From NCBI GenBank assembly GCA_945893365.1, contig CAMDED010000027.1, positions 1-61,999 on the forward strand: 61,999 bases of DNA, given 5' to 3'. Below, in pieces: positions 29,001-37,308 of this stretch. Positions within the stretch are counted from its first letter, which is position 1; the number at the start of each line of letters is the position of its first letter. A program made the position numbers and the translations under genes. Origin of the DNA: Candidatus Sulfopaludibacter sp. SbA3 (lineage in GTDB: Bacteria; Acidobacteriota; Terriglobia; Bryobacterales; Bryobacteraceae). The notes beneath the pieces are model-generated. The model did not search any database and had not been told where the DNA came from. It saw only the letters and a program-made list of their open reading frames with translations.

Positions 29001-29767
29001 GGCTTGAGGTAGAAGTCCTCACGGGCGCGGGCGACGCCGAGACCGCTATTCCGGGCGGTTTCAAACACGGCCCCGTGAATCTCATTGGTGCCCGACTTGG
29101 TGGTGAGCATGAATGTGCCCGGGCGGTTGAGCTTGGCCGAAGAATTATTGGTCTCGGCGCGGAACTCCGCGATCGTGTCGAGTCCCGGCGGCCGGGCGGG
29201 GATGGACTGCCACTCTCGGTTTTCGAGCACCGCGCCGTCCTGCAGCAGCTCTGTCGCGTAGCGCAGCCCATAGACCCGCGGAACCGAGCCCGATTCGACG
29301 CCTGGAGTGGTGAGGTAAATCAAAGTCGTGATGAACCGCCCGTTCAAAGGCAGTTGCTCGATGCGTTGGCGCTCGAGCACCGTGGACACGGTGGCGCTAT
29401 TGGTTGTGACCAAAGGCGTGACGTCGCCGGCGACGGTGACCGAAGTCACGGTCGACCCGGGCTTGAGAACGGTTTCGACGGCGGCGGACTGACCCGAAAC
29501 CAGGTTCAGCTCGGCCTTCCACGTCTCCATTCCCGGCGATGTCACCGAGATCCGATAAGCGCCACTCTGCAATGCGGGGATCAGGTAGAAGCCGGCATCA
29601 TTGGTTACGGAACGGTACTCGCGCGTGGTTGCGGCGTGCATCACAGCGACGTTGGCCTTCGGCACGACGGCGCCGGTGGCATCCCGGACAGTTCCTTGAA
29701 TACTTCCCGTGCCGGTCTGCGCCGAACAGACACTCGCGGCACAGAATAATAAGCGGAAAATTCGCAT
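26090..29767 (-). CDS. Oar-like TonB-dependent receptor 3
   Basis: A 1225-residue outer-membrane protein starting MRIFRLLFCAASVCSAQTG. After the signal peptide comes the regulatory-like domain (GSIQGTVRDATGAVVPKANV), a plug-like region (IEQLPLNGRFITTLIYLT) and a long barrel ending LQLTMRLTW. It is larger than receptors 1 and 2. The Met at 29767 is used because it begins the signal peptide; a run of five Gs ends about six bases before it. Probably co-transcribed with the TPR gene downstream. The ligand is unknown. Confidence 0.9.
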   Translation of the reverse strand: MRIFRLLFCAASVCSAQTGTGSIQGTVRDATGAVVPKANVAVMHAATTREYRSVTNDAGFYLIPALQSGAYRISVTSPGMETWKAELNLVSGQSAAVETVLKPGSTVTSVTVAGDVTPLVTTNSATVSTVLERQRIEQLPLNGRFITTLIYLTTPGVESGSVPRVYGLRYATELLQDGAVLENREWQSIPARPPGLDTIAEFRAETNNSSAKLNRPGTFMLTTKSGTNEIHGAVFETARNSGLGVARAREDFYLKPPHLVRNEFGASMGAPIWIPKVYNGKNRTFFFFAYEGYQLRSAATRSIAVPTPAFRQGDFSGLVDGQGRPFTIYDGLTTDSRTWARQPFPGNQVPISRQSPLAKYLYSVTPLPTRGDNPLVASNWFGLGFANTKQHTETVRIDHKLNDTNHLFFRYSHNPGTTERTSDPYNGAGSPTTLDGRANANIDSQVNDSGIANWTHTFSPTFFSETLVTVARDYRGQLPYTGGEEISSTLGLPNPFNGIGFPRIPYTMSSSTGPGMSYDSSINPTINYGRIYNVDQNFTKIHGRHEFQFGVRIRYESLETLNDQQISQGQVDFNNVAATALYDPTSGTAYGPTPFTGHTAANFFMGLGAYQARFNRSWYRPQVHERAVYFQDNFKVNSRLTLNLGLRYEYNSPVNERDNTIFGFDEQKKAVILPRTVEDLATMKNVLPAVVNAYTALGVKYITPKEAGLPDSLVHSNLWDFGPRIGVAYRLGSAHRTTVIRGGYSIFAYPESLRLFAGNTQNTLPGQGNVSNNPNAAEQSPDGLPNYLLRSVPTIVAGVNSSTQLDATRVSGITRGSGSMYYLDPNQPTARAHQWNLLIEREVLPNTVVKLGYIGTHGTRMSQWYTYNDASPAYVWYSTQGVPFPTGEYANVARRPYDQQVYGTVQRYQKTGWSNFNGFQAEFEHRYSKGVAFQVFYVMSNAMRVAGDGWRDDLLRPASYYLPGAVPTDDAARNRLLFYRRDTGIPKHRVNWNFLVDLPIGRGKTLARNANRLVDTLIGGWQIAGNGTLTSRYFQLPTGNWGAINGVQSYGKQYPIQDCRSGVCYDGYLYWNGYIPANRINSTDPRTGRPNGVMGVPDSYVPFQTPLIATPKNGGSAADPNFAFYETNTVFVPLKDGSSQRTTYDTALHPLQNQFVPAPMLWNMAASVFKSVRLTEKTFLRVNADFLNNVFNMPGTQAPGGDGVILNRTSANSPRVLQLTMRLTW

Positions 29768-29830
29768 GTAGCAGCCCCCAAGGTAAGATGAGGTCAAATG
29801 CGTCTTCGACCCAATTGCGTACGTTTCTGT

Positions 29831-29859
29831 ACAATACAACGAAATCTGGTGAAATACAA
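29831..29859 (-). promoter_or_regulatory. Candidate sigma70 promoter of TonB receptor 3
   Basis: On the minus strand, TTGTAT (29859-29854) and TATTGT (29836-29831) are separated by 17 bases and lie about 65 bp before the receptor start, in an AT-rich pocket unusual for this DNA. Confidence 0.35.
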
Positions 29860-30248
29860 TACGAATTTCCGGGGCCGGGGAAGCAAACTATCTCGATGAC
29901 CGAGGATGACGCCCGGCTATGATCGGCCGATGGCGGACCGGTGCGCTGAGCATCGGCCCTTCCGTCGACTGCGCTCGTTCGCCGCAGGCGCGCAGTCGAG
30001 GTTGGTTGAAGCTCTAACGGGACTTTCGCAAGAATGAGGCAATCCGGCACCGGCGACGGGCTTCCGAAGGCCGGTCAAACAAGGGTGTCGCTTCCATCGT
30101 GTGCTGTTTGATTGCTAGATGAAGGAAGATGGCCAGCGACCACAGAACTCCCAGACCGCGATGAATTGGGCTCTTGGAGCCTACGAACCATCGAGCCAGC
30201 GAGTCTCTGTATTACTAATCCCGAAAATCTTGTTCGTCTGCGAAGAAT
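29860..30248. other. Intergenic stretch without recognisable gene
   Basis: About 390 bp with no reading frame that resembles a protein family on either strand. It separates the receptor promoter from the rearranged toxin-antitoxin region. Confidence 0.5.
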
Positions 30249-30470
30249 TCATGCGGCGAAAGAGCTGAGTTGAGCGAGTGTAGCTTGTCGCGCGGTCAGG
30301 AGTGCGGCGATGGCCTTGCGCGCGGAAGTGGTGACCTGGTAGCGGTGAGTGCGGGAGACCTTTTGCTGCAAGCCGTGCGCTCGAAGGAGCCGCAGTTTGC
30401 GGCTGATGGCGGCGGATCGCCGCCGTTTTTCCTTTTGCGATCCAGGCGGGGCGGCGTACAGCAGCGCTTG
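30249..30470 (-). pseudogene. C-terminal remnant of a winged-helix-like protein
   Basis: In a minus frame different from the antitoxin, the DNA reads QKEKRRRSAAISRKLRLLRA, then HGLQQKVSRTHRYQVTTSAR and a short helix ending LAQLSSFAA-stop. The pattern R-x-LRLLRAHGL-x-x-KV-x-x-THRYQVT is a typical last helix and wing of winged-helix DNA-binding proteins found beside mobile genes. No start exists for this frame, because it joins directly onto the antitoxin gene. It is best read as the 3' end of another gene brought in by recombination. Confidence 0.5.
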
Positions 30471-30742
30471 CCATATCTTTCCATGGTCTTGAGTGTCCGG
30501 GAGAGGTTGGATTTCGCTCGGCCTGAGATCTCGGAAAGCTCGGCGAGGGAGTCGGGTTGCGTTTCAGCGATGAGAGCCAGAAGGGCGCGGTTGCGGTCGG
30601 ACAGCACCTTGGCAAAGCTCCCCATCGACGTGAACCAGATTTTTGGGTCGTCCGAGCGGGTGCGCTGCTTGCCGCGGGCAACCGCGAGAGTGCGCGCCTT
30701 CATCTGTTCATAGCCGGCAATTCCCACCTTTAGCGTCGTCAT
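30296..30742 (-). CDS. TumA-like (HVO_A0114-type) antitoxin, 3' end replaced
   Basis: The first ~90 residues (MTTLKVGIAGYEQMKARTLA, WFTSMGSFAKVLSDRNRALL, ISGRAKSNLSRTLKTMERYG) match the HVO_A0114-type winged-helix antitoxins that pair with TumE toxins. After MERYG the sequence loses all resemblance to the family and becomes Arg/Pro/Ser-rich (GKRCCTPPRLDRKRKNGG) because it runs out of frame through a remnant of another gene. The predicted product is 148 residues. The DNA-binding helix-turn-helix is kept, and the toxin-contact C-terminus is probably lost. It overlaps the toxin gene by four bases (ATGA). Confidence 0.7.
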   Translation of the reverse strand: MTTLKVGIAGYEQMKARTLAVARGKQRTRSDDPKIWFTSMGSFAKVLSDRNRALLALIAETQPDSLAELSEISGRAKSNLSRTLKTMERYGKRCCTPPRLDRKRKNGGDPPPSAANCGSFERTACSKRSPALTATRSPLPRARPSPHS

Positions 30743-31143
30743 GGAGTGACTCCTCGTTGTCTAAGCAGTGCGTCCACCTCGGCCCAGAAGTCCGCCAGCA
30801 GCGTTAAGGCGTCCTTATAGTCGTACGGCCGGATGGTTCTCAGGCGATGTTTATGGTCGCGCCGCTTACGCGACTTGCCGGCCGGCCCCGCCGTGGGCTC
30901 GCCGAGATGCGCGTTGTCGAAGCCTACAAGGCGCTCGCCGCTTTCAGTGTGCAGGGTCGGTGAATAGCTTAAGCCGTGGGGCCGCTCGGGCGTCGGGTCA
31001 ACCCGCTTAACCAGGAATTTCACCCAATGCTTCCCGTCCAGATCGACCACGAATACCTGACCATCCAGATCCAACATCGTGTCCAGGCTGCGATCGCGGA
31101 TCTGTTTACCAACCTCCAGAATGTTATCACTTGGTGATAACAT
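30739..31143 (-). CDS. TumE-like (DUF6516) toxin
   Basis: A 134-residue protein with the family pattern LDLDGQVFVVDLDGKHWVKF, RPHGLSYSPTLHTESGERLV, RRDHKHRLRTIRPYDYKDA and LADFWAEVDALLRQRGVTP. It belongs to the DUF6516/TumE toxins, which occur in Tn3-type transposons and chromosomes in front of an HVO_A0114-type antitoxin gene, exactly as here. The annotated ATG lies inside a perfect palindrome. A second in-frame ATG at codon 23 directly precedes the conserved domain and is an alternative start. Catalytic residues of the family are not known to me. Confidence 0.75.
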   Translation of the reverse strand: MLSPSDNILEVGKQIRDRSLDTMLDLDGQVFVVDLDGKHWVKFLVKRVDPTPERPHGLSYSPTLHTESGERLVGFDNAHLGEPTAGPAGKSRKRRDHKHRLRTIRPYDYKDALTLLADFWAEVDALLRQRGVTP

Positions 31144-31144
31144 T
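31120..31144. promoter_or_regulatory. Perfect 25-bp palindrome, probable TA autoregulatory operator
   Basis: AATGTTATCAC (31120-31130) and GTGATAACATT (31134-31144) are exact inverted copies around a 3-bp centre (TTG). The site covers the first ATG of the toxin. Type II modules commonly repress themselves by binding palindromes at this position, so this is the likely operator for the winged-helix antitoxin. Confidence 0.7.
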
Positions 31145-31214
31145 ATCGAATTCGCGAGTACCGAAGCCGCGGGGCAGGCTTCTTACGCGCGGATCTCCGC
31201 TCCCGCCCCGCCGC

Positions 31215-34200
31215 CTACAACCCGCGCTCGCGCAGCAGGCAGAACAGCACCGGCGTCATCAGCAGAGACAGCACGATCGAAACCGTGACCCCGCCGATCA
31301 CGGCGATCGCAAGCGGCTGCAGGATTTGCGCGCCCGAGCCCACGCCGAGAGCCAGCGGCAGCATTCCGAATATCGTGGCGAGCGCCGTCATCAGAATCGG
31401 ACGTAAGCGGCGGCGGCCCGCCTGAAAGACCGCTTCGCGCAAGGGCAGCCCCCGCTCGGTGAAATACTTCTCCGAATCGAGCATCAGGATTCCGTTCTTG
31501 TGGACGATGCCCACCACCATGATCGCTCCCATAAAGGACGAAATATTCAGCGTCGATTTCGTCACAAACAGTGCGAGCAAAGAGCCAAAGCCGCAGAGAA
31601 TCGTCGCCACTAGAATCGCGATCGGATGAGAGAACGATCGGAACTCGAATACGAGAATGATGAAGATCAGCAGGATCGACATGAGGAGCACCTGCGTGAG
31701 GCCGGCGAACGACTCGCGCTGAATTTGGTGGAGTCCGCCAAACTGGATGTCGGTTCCCGCCGGAATGCGCACCTCCTTGAAGAGGCGCCGCTGGATCTCA
31801 TCCATCGCCGACCCCAAGTCGCGGCCGGCGAGGCGCGCGGTCACCGCCGAGAGGTTGCGCAGATTATCGCGGCGGATCTCGGTTTGCCCCTCGTCCATTT
31901 CCACGTGCGAGACGCTTGAAAGCGGCACGGCGTTGCCGGTTGGCGACGTCAGAAGAAGCGCATTCAACTTGTCGACCGAGTTCCGGTATTCGAGAGGATA
32001 GCGGACCCGAATCCCGATCGAGCGCTGGCCGCGGATCATGTTTGACGCAACTTCACCATCGAGGATCGCCGACTCCTGCTCGGCGATGTCTTTCACGCCA
32101 AAACCGGCGCGGGCGGCCTTTTCGAGGTCCACGCGGATGTTCACGGCGGGGCCAATGACAATTGTCTGGTTGACGACGTCGACCACGCCTTTCACTTTCG
32201 GAAGCCACTTCTCGACCTCTTCGGCGACGGCGTGAAACGTGGCTTCACTGTCGTGGAAAATCTTGATCTCGATCGGCTGCGGAGACCACGCCAAGTCTCC
32301 GATCAGGTCTTCGAGAATGTGCGGGAACTCCAATTCCTCAAGGGCCGGCTCGGCCGTTAGAATCTTCTCGCGCAGCTCGCCCGTCACCTCTTCAAGCGAC
32401 CGGGAACGGTCGCGCCTGAGCTTCACCAGGAAGTCGCCCGTGTTCGGCTCGGCAATGGCGAGAGCGAGCCGCGCGCCCGTGCGCCGGGAATAGCCTTCAA
32501 CCTCCGGAGTCACCGCGAGGAAGCGCTCGATGTGCTTGAGCAGGCGGTCGGCTTCGGTCAGGGACGTCCCGGCGGGCAGACGGTAGTCGAGGACGAATGC
32601 GCCCTCATCCATTTCGGGCAGAAAGCCGCTGCCAAGCGAAAGGTAGAGGCCAACCGAAGATGCCAGAATCGCGACGCTCGCAAGCAGAATGAGCTTCGAA
32701 TGCCCGAGCGACCAGCCGAGCGCGATTTCATAGCGGTGCGCGAGCGAGCGAAGAACACGGCCTTCACCCGCCTGCTCGGCCTGTTCCAGATCGGTCGAAA
32801 GCGCCCCGCCGGGACGCTTAAGAAACACGGCTGCAAGTACCGGCGTAAAGAAAAGCGCCAGAAAAAGAGACGCCGCGAGCGCGGTGGCCATAGTCATTGC
32901 GAGGGCCCGGAAAAACACCGCTGTGATGCCGCCGAGAAACACGAGCGGCACGAAGACCATGATCGGCGTGAGCGTGGAGCCGATCAGAGCGGGCGTCAAT
33001 TCCTCGATGGCGCTGCGCGCGGCTTCCTTCGGACTCTGGCCGAGCGACAGGTGAACCATGATATTTTCCACCATGACGATGGCGTCATCGATCACGACGC
33101 CGATACAGGCGGCGATTCCGCCGAGCGTCATCAGATTGAAGCTCATGTTGAAGAGGCGCATGAAGACGATCGCGATCAGCACGGCAATGGGGATCACGAG
33201 CGATGCGACGAGCGTGGTCCGCCAGTTCTTGAGGAACCCGACAAGCACGGCGATGGACAGCACGAGACCGATCAGGATGCTTTCGGCGACGCTCGAGATC
33301 GAATCGCGAACCAGAATGGACTGATCGTAAAACGTGGCGAGCTCGACATCCTCTGGAAGCGTCTTGCGGATCTCGACGAGCTCGCGGTTCACGGCATCGG
33401 CGACTTCGATCGAGTTGCCATCCGGCTGCTGCAGCACGTTGAGCAGCACGGCGGGGCGGCCGTTCGCCGTCACAATGTTATAGACGGGCTTTTCCGCGCT
33501 GACCACATTCGCCAGGTTTTTCACCAGCACGGGCGTGCCCTTCACCACGTCCACGACGATGTCTTCGATCTGCTCCTTTTCACGGACCAGTCCGGTGACG
33601 GTGGTGAGGTAGAGGTGGTAATTTTCCTGTACCATGCCCGCCGAAGTAATCGTATTGGTGTTGCGGATGGCGTCGGTGACCTTCGAAATCGGCAGTCCGT
33701 AGGCGTTGAGCTTTCCGGGTTCGACCAGGACGTGGTACTCGGGAGGACGACCGCCCACGATGCGCGTTTCCGCGACGCCGGGAAGGCGGTAGAGGCGCGG
33801 CGCGAGGTTATAGTAAGCGAGATCCCACAACTCGGAGGTGGACTTCGTTTTCGAAGTGACGCTGAATCCGATCATGGGGAACACGGAGAAAGTCAGGCGA
33901 TTCACGTAGAATCGCGCGCCGGGCGGCAGCCCCGGCATGATCTGCGACATGCGCCCCTGGACGAGGTGCAGCGCGTTCAGAATGTCCACGTCCCAGCGGA
34001 AGAAGACGCTGATTTCGGAAGAGCCGCGCGCGGTCACCGAGCGGATATCGGTCATGCCGGGCACGAGGCGAATGGCCTCTTCGATGGGCCGCGTGACGGA
34101 AAGCATCTGGATGTCGATGGGCGCGATGCCGTTGTCGACGAGAATTACGATGCGCGGGAAATCCGTTTGCGGAAAGATCGAGACCGGCAGCTTGAACGTA

Positions 34201-34289
34201 AACAGAATGCCGGCGAGCGCGAAGCTGAGAAAGACCAGAACCAGGGCGCGTCCGTGCGCTTCCACGAAATCGGCGAGCCGGACGGTCAC
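31215..34289 (-). CDS. RND efflux pump inner-membrane transporter
   Basis: A 1024-residue AcrB/HAE1-type transporter. It shows a first membrane helix near residues 15-32, a large periplasmic loop, the proton-relay signature GVVIDDAIVMVENI in TM4, a second half that repeats this layout (LAGILFTFKLPVSIFPQTDF near the N-terminus, LGSGFLPEMDEGAFVLDYR in the second half) and a final helix pair RPILMTALATIFGMLPLALG. The two adjacent Asp residues in VIDDAIV are the expected proton carriers. It is the last of four overlapping genes, and its start overlaps the adaptor stop by four bases. Substrates may be drugs, solvents or metals; motifs do not decide. Confidence 0.92.
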   Translation of the reverse strand: MTVRLADFVEAHGRALVLVFLSFALAGILFTFKLPVSIFPQTDFPRIVILVDNGIAPIDIQMLSVTRPIEEAIRLVPGMTDIRSVTARGSSEISVFFRWDVDILNALHLVQGRMSQIMPGLPPGARFYVNRLTFSVFPMIGFSVTSKTKSTSELWDLAYYNLAPRLYRLPGVAETRIVGGRPPEYHVLVEPGKLNAYGLPISKVTDAIRNTNTITSAGMVQENYHLYLTTVTGLVREKEQIEDIVVDVVKGTPVLVKNLANVVSAEKPVYNIVTANGRPAVLLNVLQQPDGNSIEVADAVNRELVEIRKTLPEDVELATFYDQSILVRDSISSVAESILIGLVLSIAVLVGFLKNWRTTLVASLVIPIAVLIAIVFMRLFNMSFNLMTLGGIAACIGVVIDDAIVMVENIMVHLSLGQSPKEAARSAIEELTPALIGSTLTPIMVFVPLVFLGGITAVFFRALAMTMATALAASLFLALFFTPVLAAVFLKRPGGALSTDLEQAEQAGEGRVLRSLAHRYEIALGWSLGHSKLILLASVAILASSVGLYLSLGSGFLPEMDEGAFVLDYRLPAGTSLTEADRLLKHIERFLAVTPEVEGYSRRTGARLALAIAEPNTGDFLVKLRRDRSRSLEEVTGELREKILTAEPALEELEFPHILEDLIGDLAWSPQPIEIKIFHDSEATFHAVAEEVEKWLPKVKGVVDVVNQTIVIGPAVNIRVDLEKAARAGFGVKDIAEQESAILDGEVASNMIRGQRSIGIRVRYPLEYRNSVDKLNALLLTSPTGNAVPLSSVSHVEMDEGQTEIRRDNLRNLSAVTARLAGRDLGSAMDEIQRRLFKEVRIPAGTDIQFGGLHQIQRESFAGLTQVLLMSILLIFIILVFEFRSFSHPIAILVATILCGFGSLLALFVTKSTLNISSFMGAIMVVGIVHKNGILMLDSEKYFTERGLPLREAVFQAGRRRLRPILMTALATIFGMLPLALGVGSGAQILQPLAIAVIGGVTVSIVLSLLMTPVLFCLLRERGL

Positions 34290-35569
34290 TGCTTCGGCTC
34301 CGGTGCGTCCTTTTTAACGTCGTCTTTCTCGCCGGCGAGCCTCACTTCCGCGCCCTCCGGAAGGCCATAACCGGCCTCGATAATCACCGTCTCGCCTTCA
34401 GACAGTCCCTTCAGGACCTGCGCCTTGCCGCCGGAGATTTCGCCGATCTCGACATCTCTTTTCGCCGCCGTCTTCTTATCCGTCATTACCATCGCGAAGC
34501 CCTTGCGCGTGCCTTCGACGAACTGCACGGCCGCTACGGGAACCACCGGACTGCGGGGCATGGACCGTGTCGCCACCGTGACGGAGCCGAACGCGCCGGC
34601 GCGAAGGATGTACTGCGAATTCGGAATGTCGCACCAGACTTCGACGGTGCGGCGCGCCGGATCGACCGCTTGATTGACCACCGAGATTCGGCCTGAATAC
34701 GCCTTGTCAGGCTGATCGGATGGAGCGAACCCGCAAGCCTGCCCCTTTCGTATGGCCGCGGCTTCCGACTCAGGCGTTTGCGCGCGCGCGATGGCGGTTG
34801 ACAAATCCATTACGGTGAAAATAGGGGCGTCCGGCCGCGCCATGTCTCCGGGATACAGGAACTGCTCCGTGATCGTGCCGGAGAAAGGACTATGGATCTT
34901 CGTGAATTCAAGCTGCGCGGCGACACTCGCGAGACGCGCTCTGGCCTGATCGACCCGGCTCTTTGCGATGGCGGCGTCTTTATCCCGCGACTGATTGACC
35001 AGGAGATCCTGCGACTTCACGGCGACATCGTAGTTCGTTTTCGCCTGCGCGAGCTCCGTCTGGCTCATTTGAAGATCGCGCTGCGGAATCGCGCCCTGCT
35101 CGAAGAGCTGAGCCCGGCGGTCGTTGAATTTCCGCGCCTGGGCGAGCGCCGCTTCGGCGACCGCCACTTGCCCCCGGCCGCGCTCGATGTCGGTGGGCAG
35201 CGTTCCGGCCGTAATTTTCAGGAGCGTCGCTTCGGCATCCGCGAGAGCGGCTTCGGCTTCCTGCTTTTGCGCCGCCACGTCGCGATCTTCGAGGCGCGCC
35301 ATCAACTGTCCGGCCGAAACGCGATCGCCCTTGCGAACGGAGAGCGCGACGATGGGTCCCGCAAGGCGCGGCGCGACGTTTGCCAGTTCACGGGCGAAAA
35401 TCGTGGCGGGCGCGTGCACGGAAACCTTGACTTCCGCCATCTCAACGCGCGCCACCTTCACTTCCACTAGCGGTTTCGGCTTCGGCTCTTCGTGTTCCTG
35501 TGGCGCGCACCCCGTGAGCGCGAGCCCCGCGCCAAGCAACGCCACAAGCAAGACAGAGTGAGTTTTCAT
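34286..35569 (-). CDS. RND pump periplasmic adaptor lipoprotein
   Basis: A 427-residue membrane-fusion protein with lipobox LTGC (Cys near residue 21). It has the biotinyl-lipoyl-like segment (ARELANVAPRLAGPIVALSV), a long alpha-helical hairpin (about 95-200; LADAEATLLKITAGTLPTDI, AQLFEQGAIPQRDLQMSQTE), a beta-barrel domain (ATRSMPRSPVVPVAAVQFVE) and a C-terminal membrane-proximal domain (VLKGLSEGETVIIEAGYGLP). It joins the transporter to the TolC-like channel. The start overlaps the TolC-like stop by four bases, and its own stop overlaps the transporter start. Confidence 0.92.
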   Translation of the reverse strand: MKTHSVLLVALLGAGLALTGCAPQEHEEPKPKPLVEVKVARVEMAEVKVSVHAPATIFARELANVAPRLAGPIVALSVRKGDRVSAGQLMARLEDRDVAAQKQEAEAALADAEATLLKITAGTLPTDIERGRGQVAVAEAALAQARKFNDRRAQLFEQGAIPQRDLQMSQTELAQAKTNYDVAVKSQDLLVNQSRDKDAAIAKSRVDQARARLASVAAQLEFTKIHSPFSGTITEQFLYPGDMARPDAPIFTVMDLSTAIARAQTPESEAAAIRKGQACGFAPSDQPDKAYSGRISVVNQAVDPARRTVEVWCDIPNSQYILRAGAFGSVTVATRSMPRSPVVPVAAVQFVEGTRKGFAMVMTDKKTAAKRDVEIGEISGGKAQVLKGLSEGETVIIEAGYGLPEGAEVRLAGEKDDVKKDAPEPKQ

Positions 35570-36846
35570 CGCCCGGACGCAACCTCCAGATCGACCCTGG
35601 CATTCAGGTAATTCGCCACGCTCGTGTAATAATTCGCGCGCGCCTGCGCAAGCCCGTTCTGAGCCGTCACCACGTCGAGCGCCGATCCCTCGCCGCCTTC
35701 ATAGCGGACGCGGCTCAGTTTCAGATCCTCCTGAGCAAGATCCGTTTGCGCCCGCGTGAGCGAAATCTGCGCGTGGAACTGCCTGACGCGGGCGAGCGCC
35801 GTTTCATATTCCTTCGAAAACGTTCGCTCCGTGATGGCGCGGCTGGTTTCCACCTGCTGCACGCGGAACTCAAACTGCCGCGTGGCGCTGCGCGCCTTAA
35901 ACCAATCGAAGACGGGAATGTTCAAGTTGATATAGGCGGCATAGCCGCGGTCGCGCGCGCGTACGGCCACGGAATCGATGCCGTATTGAAAAATCAGACT
36001 GGCTTGCGGATAGAGCGCGGCTTTCTCGCGGCGGGCCTCGGCGGTGAATCCGCGTTTCTGTGCGTCGAGGAAGTTGAACTCAAGACGCCGCAGGAAACCG
36101 GCGGCGGGCGCGGCCCCAGGCCCAGATTCGAGCGATGCCTCGAGTTCGGGCGCGGGTTGATCCAGCACGTCCGCGAGTTCGAGCGGCGCGGCCACTTCAC
36201 GCGTCCAGAAGGACGCCAATTCCATGCTCGCGGTGCGCGCTTCAAGCTCGGTCGCGTTGAGGGATTGCCTCAGAAACGCGGTTTGCGCGGATGCCTTTAC
36301 GAGATCCGCCTTCGCCGATTCGCCAGCCTCGAAGAGGAGGCGCGTGCGCTTTTCAAAGCTCTCGCTTTCCGCGAGCGCATGGTTCGTGACGGCGGCCAGA
36401 CGGCGCGTGAGCAGGGCGCGGTAGTAAGCCGTGGTGACGGCGCGTTTCAATTCGCGCTGAGCGATGGCGAGGTTTGCACCCGCGGCGTCGCGCCCGGCGC
36501 GCGCCCGCGCCAACTCCGCGCGCAGACGGCCGGAGGTATCGAACTCCTGCCCCGCGCTGAATAATCCGATGTATTCGCGTACGGCGTTCAACGGAATGAA
36601 ACTGAACGTCGAACGGTCGTCGCGCCGAGGGCTGTTATAGACGAAGCCCGTGGTCACATGGGTTTGCGGGAGAAACCTCGCTCGCGCCTGCGTCACACCG
36701 TGACGCGCGATCTCGCTCTCCTGCCGCGCGAGCGAAACCGAAGAAGGCGCGGCGACGGCGAGCCGCAGGCAGTCCTGGAGCGTTAGCGGCTGAGCGTGCA
36801 GTCTCATGCAGAGAAGCAGCACGACGATCGGCCGGCTGAGGCTCAT
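35566..36846 (-). CDS. TolC-like outer-membrane efflux channel
   Basis: A 426-residue secreted outer-membrane factor with signal peptide MSLSRPIVVLLLCMRLHA. Two OEP-type repeats are visible: LTLQDCLRLAVAAPSSVSLA with a helical coiled-coil (ELKRAVTTAYYRALLTRRLA), and a second repeat with LSRVRYEGGEGSALDVVTAQ, NGLAQARANYYTSVANYLNA, which is the typical C-terminal OEP signature. It provides the outer-membrane exit for the pump. It is second in the four-gene operon. Confidence 0.9.
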   Translation of the reverse strand: MSLSRPIVVLLLCMRLHAQPLTLQDCLRLAVAAPSSVSLARQESEIARHGVTQARARFLPQTHVTTGFVYNSPRRDDRSTFSFIPLNAVREYIGLFSAGQEFDTSGRLRAELARARAGRDAAGANLAIAQRELKRAVTTAYYRALLTRRLAAVTNHALAESESFEKRTRLLFEAGESAKADLVKASAQTAFLRQSLNATELEARTASMELASFWTREVAAPLELADVLDQPAPELEASLESGPGAAPAAGFLRRLEFNFLDAQKRGFTAEARREKAALYPQASLIFQYGIDSVAVRARDRGYAAYINLNIPVFDWFKARSATRQFEFRVQQVETSRAITERTFSKEYETALARVRQFHAQISLTRAQTDLAQEDLKLSRVRYEGGEGSALDVVTAQNGLAQARANYYTSVANYLNARVDLEVASGR

Positions 36847-37253
36847 TGGCTTCTGGACTGTGCGATTAGCCTTGCCACCTGTGAATCGGCCGATACCGGT
36901 TCAAGAAACACGATGTGCCGCGCATTGATGACCATGCGGTCCGGCGCGTGCCACTCCTTGCCGCGCTTCACCAGGACGCTGCTCGCCTGCTTCGTTTCCG
37001 GATTCGTCGCGGTCTGCACGTAGTAGACATCCGTCAGCACCGGAAAATCGTTGTTCAGGCCTTTGAGATTCGATACGTCGAGTTTTCCGAAATAGACGGA
37101 TCCGTTGTCGAGCAGAATGGCATGGTACTGCGATTTGCTCGTGACCGTTCCGCCGCCGCTCCTGATGACGAAGAAGGCCGCGGCCGCCGCCGCCACAATA
37201 AGCGGAATGACGATGGCCAGAACGACCACGCCGATCCCGTGTTTCTTTCCCAT
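36843..37253 (-). CDS. Single-pass membrane protein heading the RND operon
   Basis: A 136-residue protein with one N-terminal membrane helix (GIGVVVLAIVIPLIVAAAAAAFFVI) and a soluble domain outside (YHAILLDNGSVYFGKLDVSN, FPVLTDVYYVQTATNPETKQ, LVKRGKEWHAPDRMVINARH). The soluble part looks like a small domain with the pattern V-LL-NG-VYFGKL found in uncharacterised anchored proteins. The start at 37253 is chosen because it gives the membrane helix directly. The stop overlaps the TolC-like start by four bases, so it is translated with the pump. It may be an accessory or assembly factor; its role is not known. Confidence 0.7.
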   Translation of the reverse strand: MGKKHGIGVVVLAIVIPLIVAAAAAAFFVIRSGGGTVTSKSQYHAILLDNGSVYFGKLDVSNLKGLNNDFPVLTDVYYVQTATNPETKQASSVLVKRGKEWHAPDRMVINARHIVFLEPVSADSQVARLIAQSRSQ

Positions 37254-37308
37254 GGCTAGAACAGTATACAAGATCGTCCATACTATAATCCCATTGGGAC
37301 CCTTCACG

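Noticed and set aside
32532-34370. 612-codon plus-strand frame opposite the RND transporter
   Set aside because: Its translation is His/Asp/Arg-rich and low in hydrophobic residues, as expected of the complement of a membrane protein.
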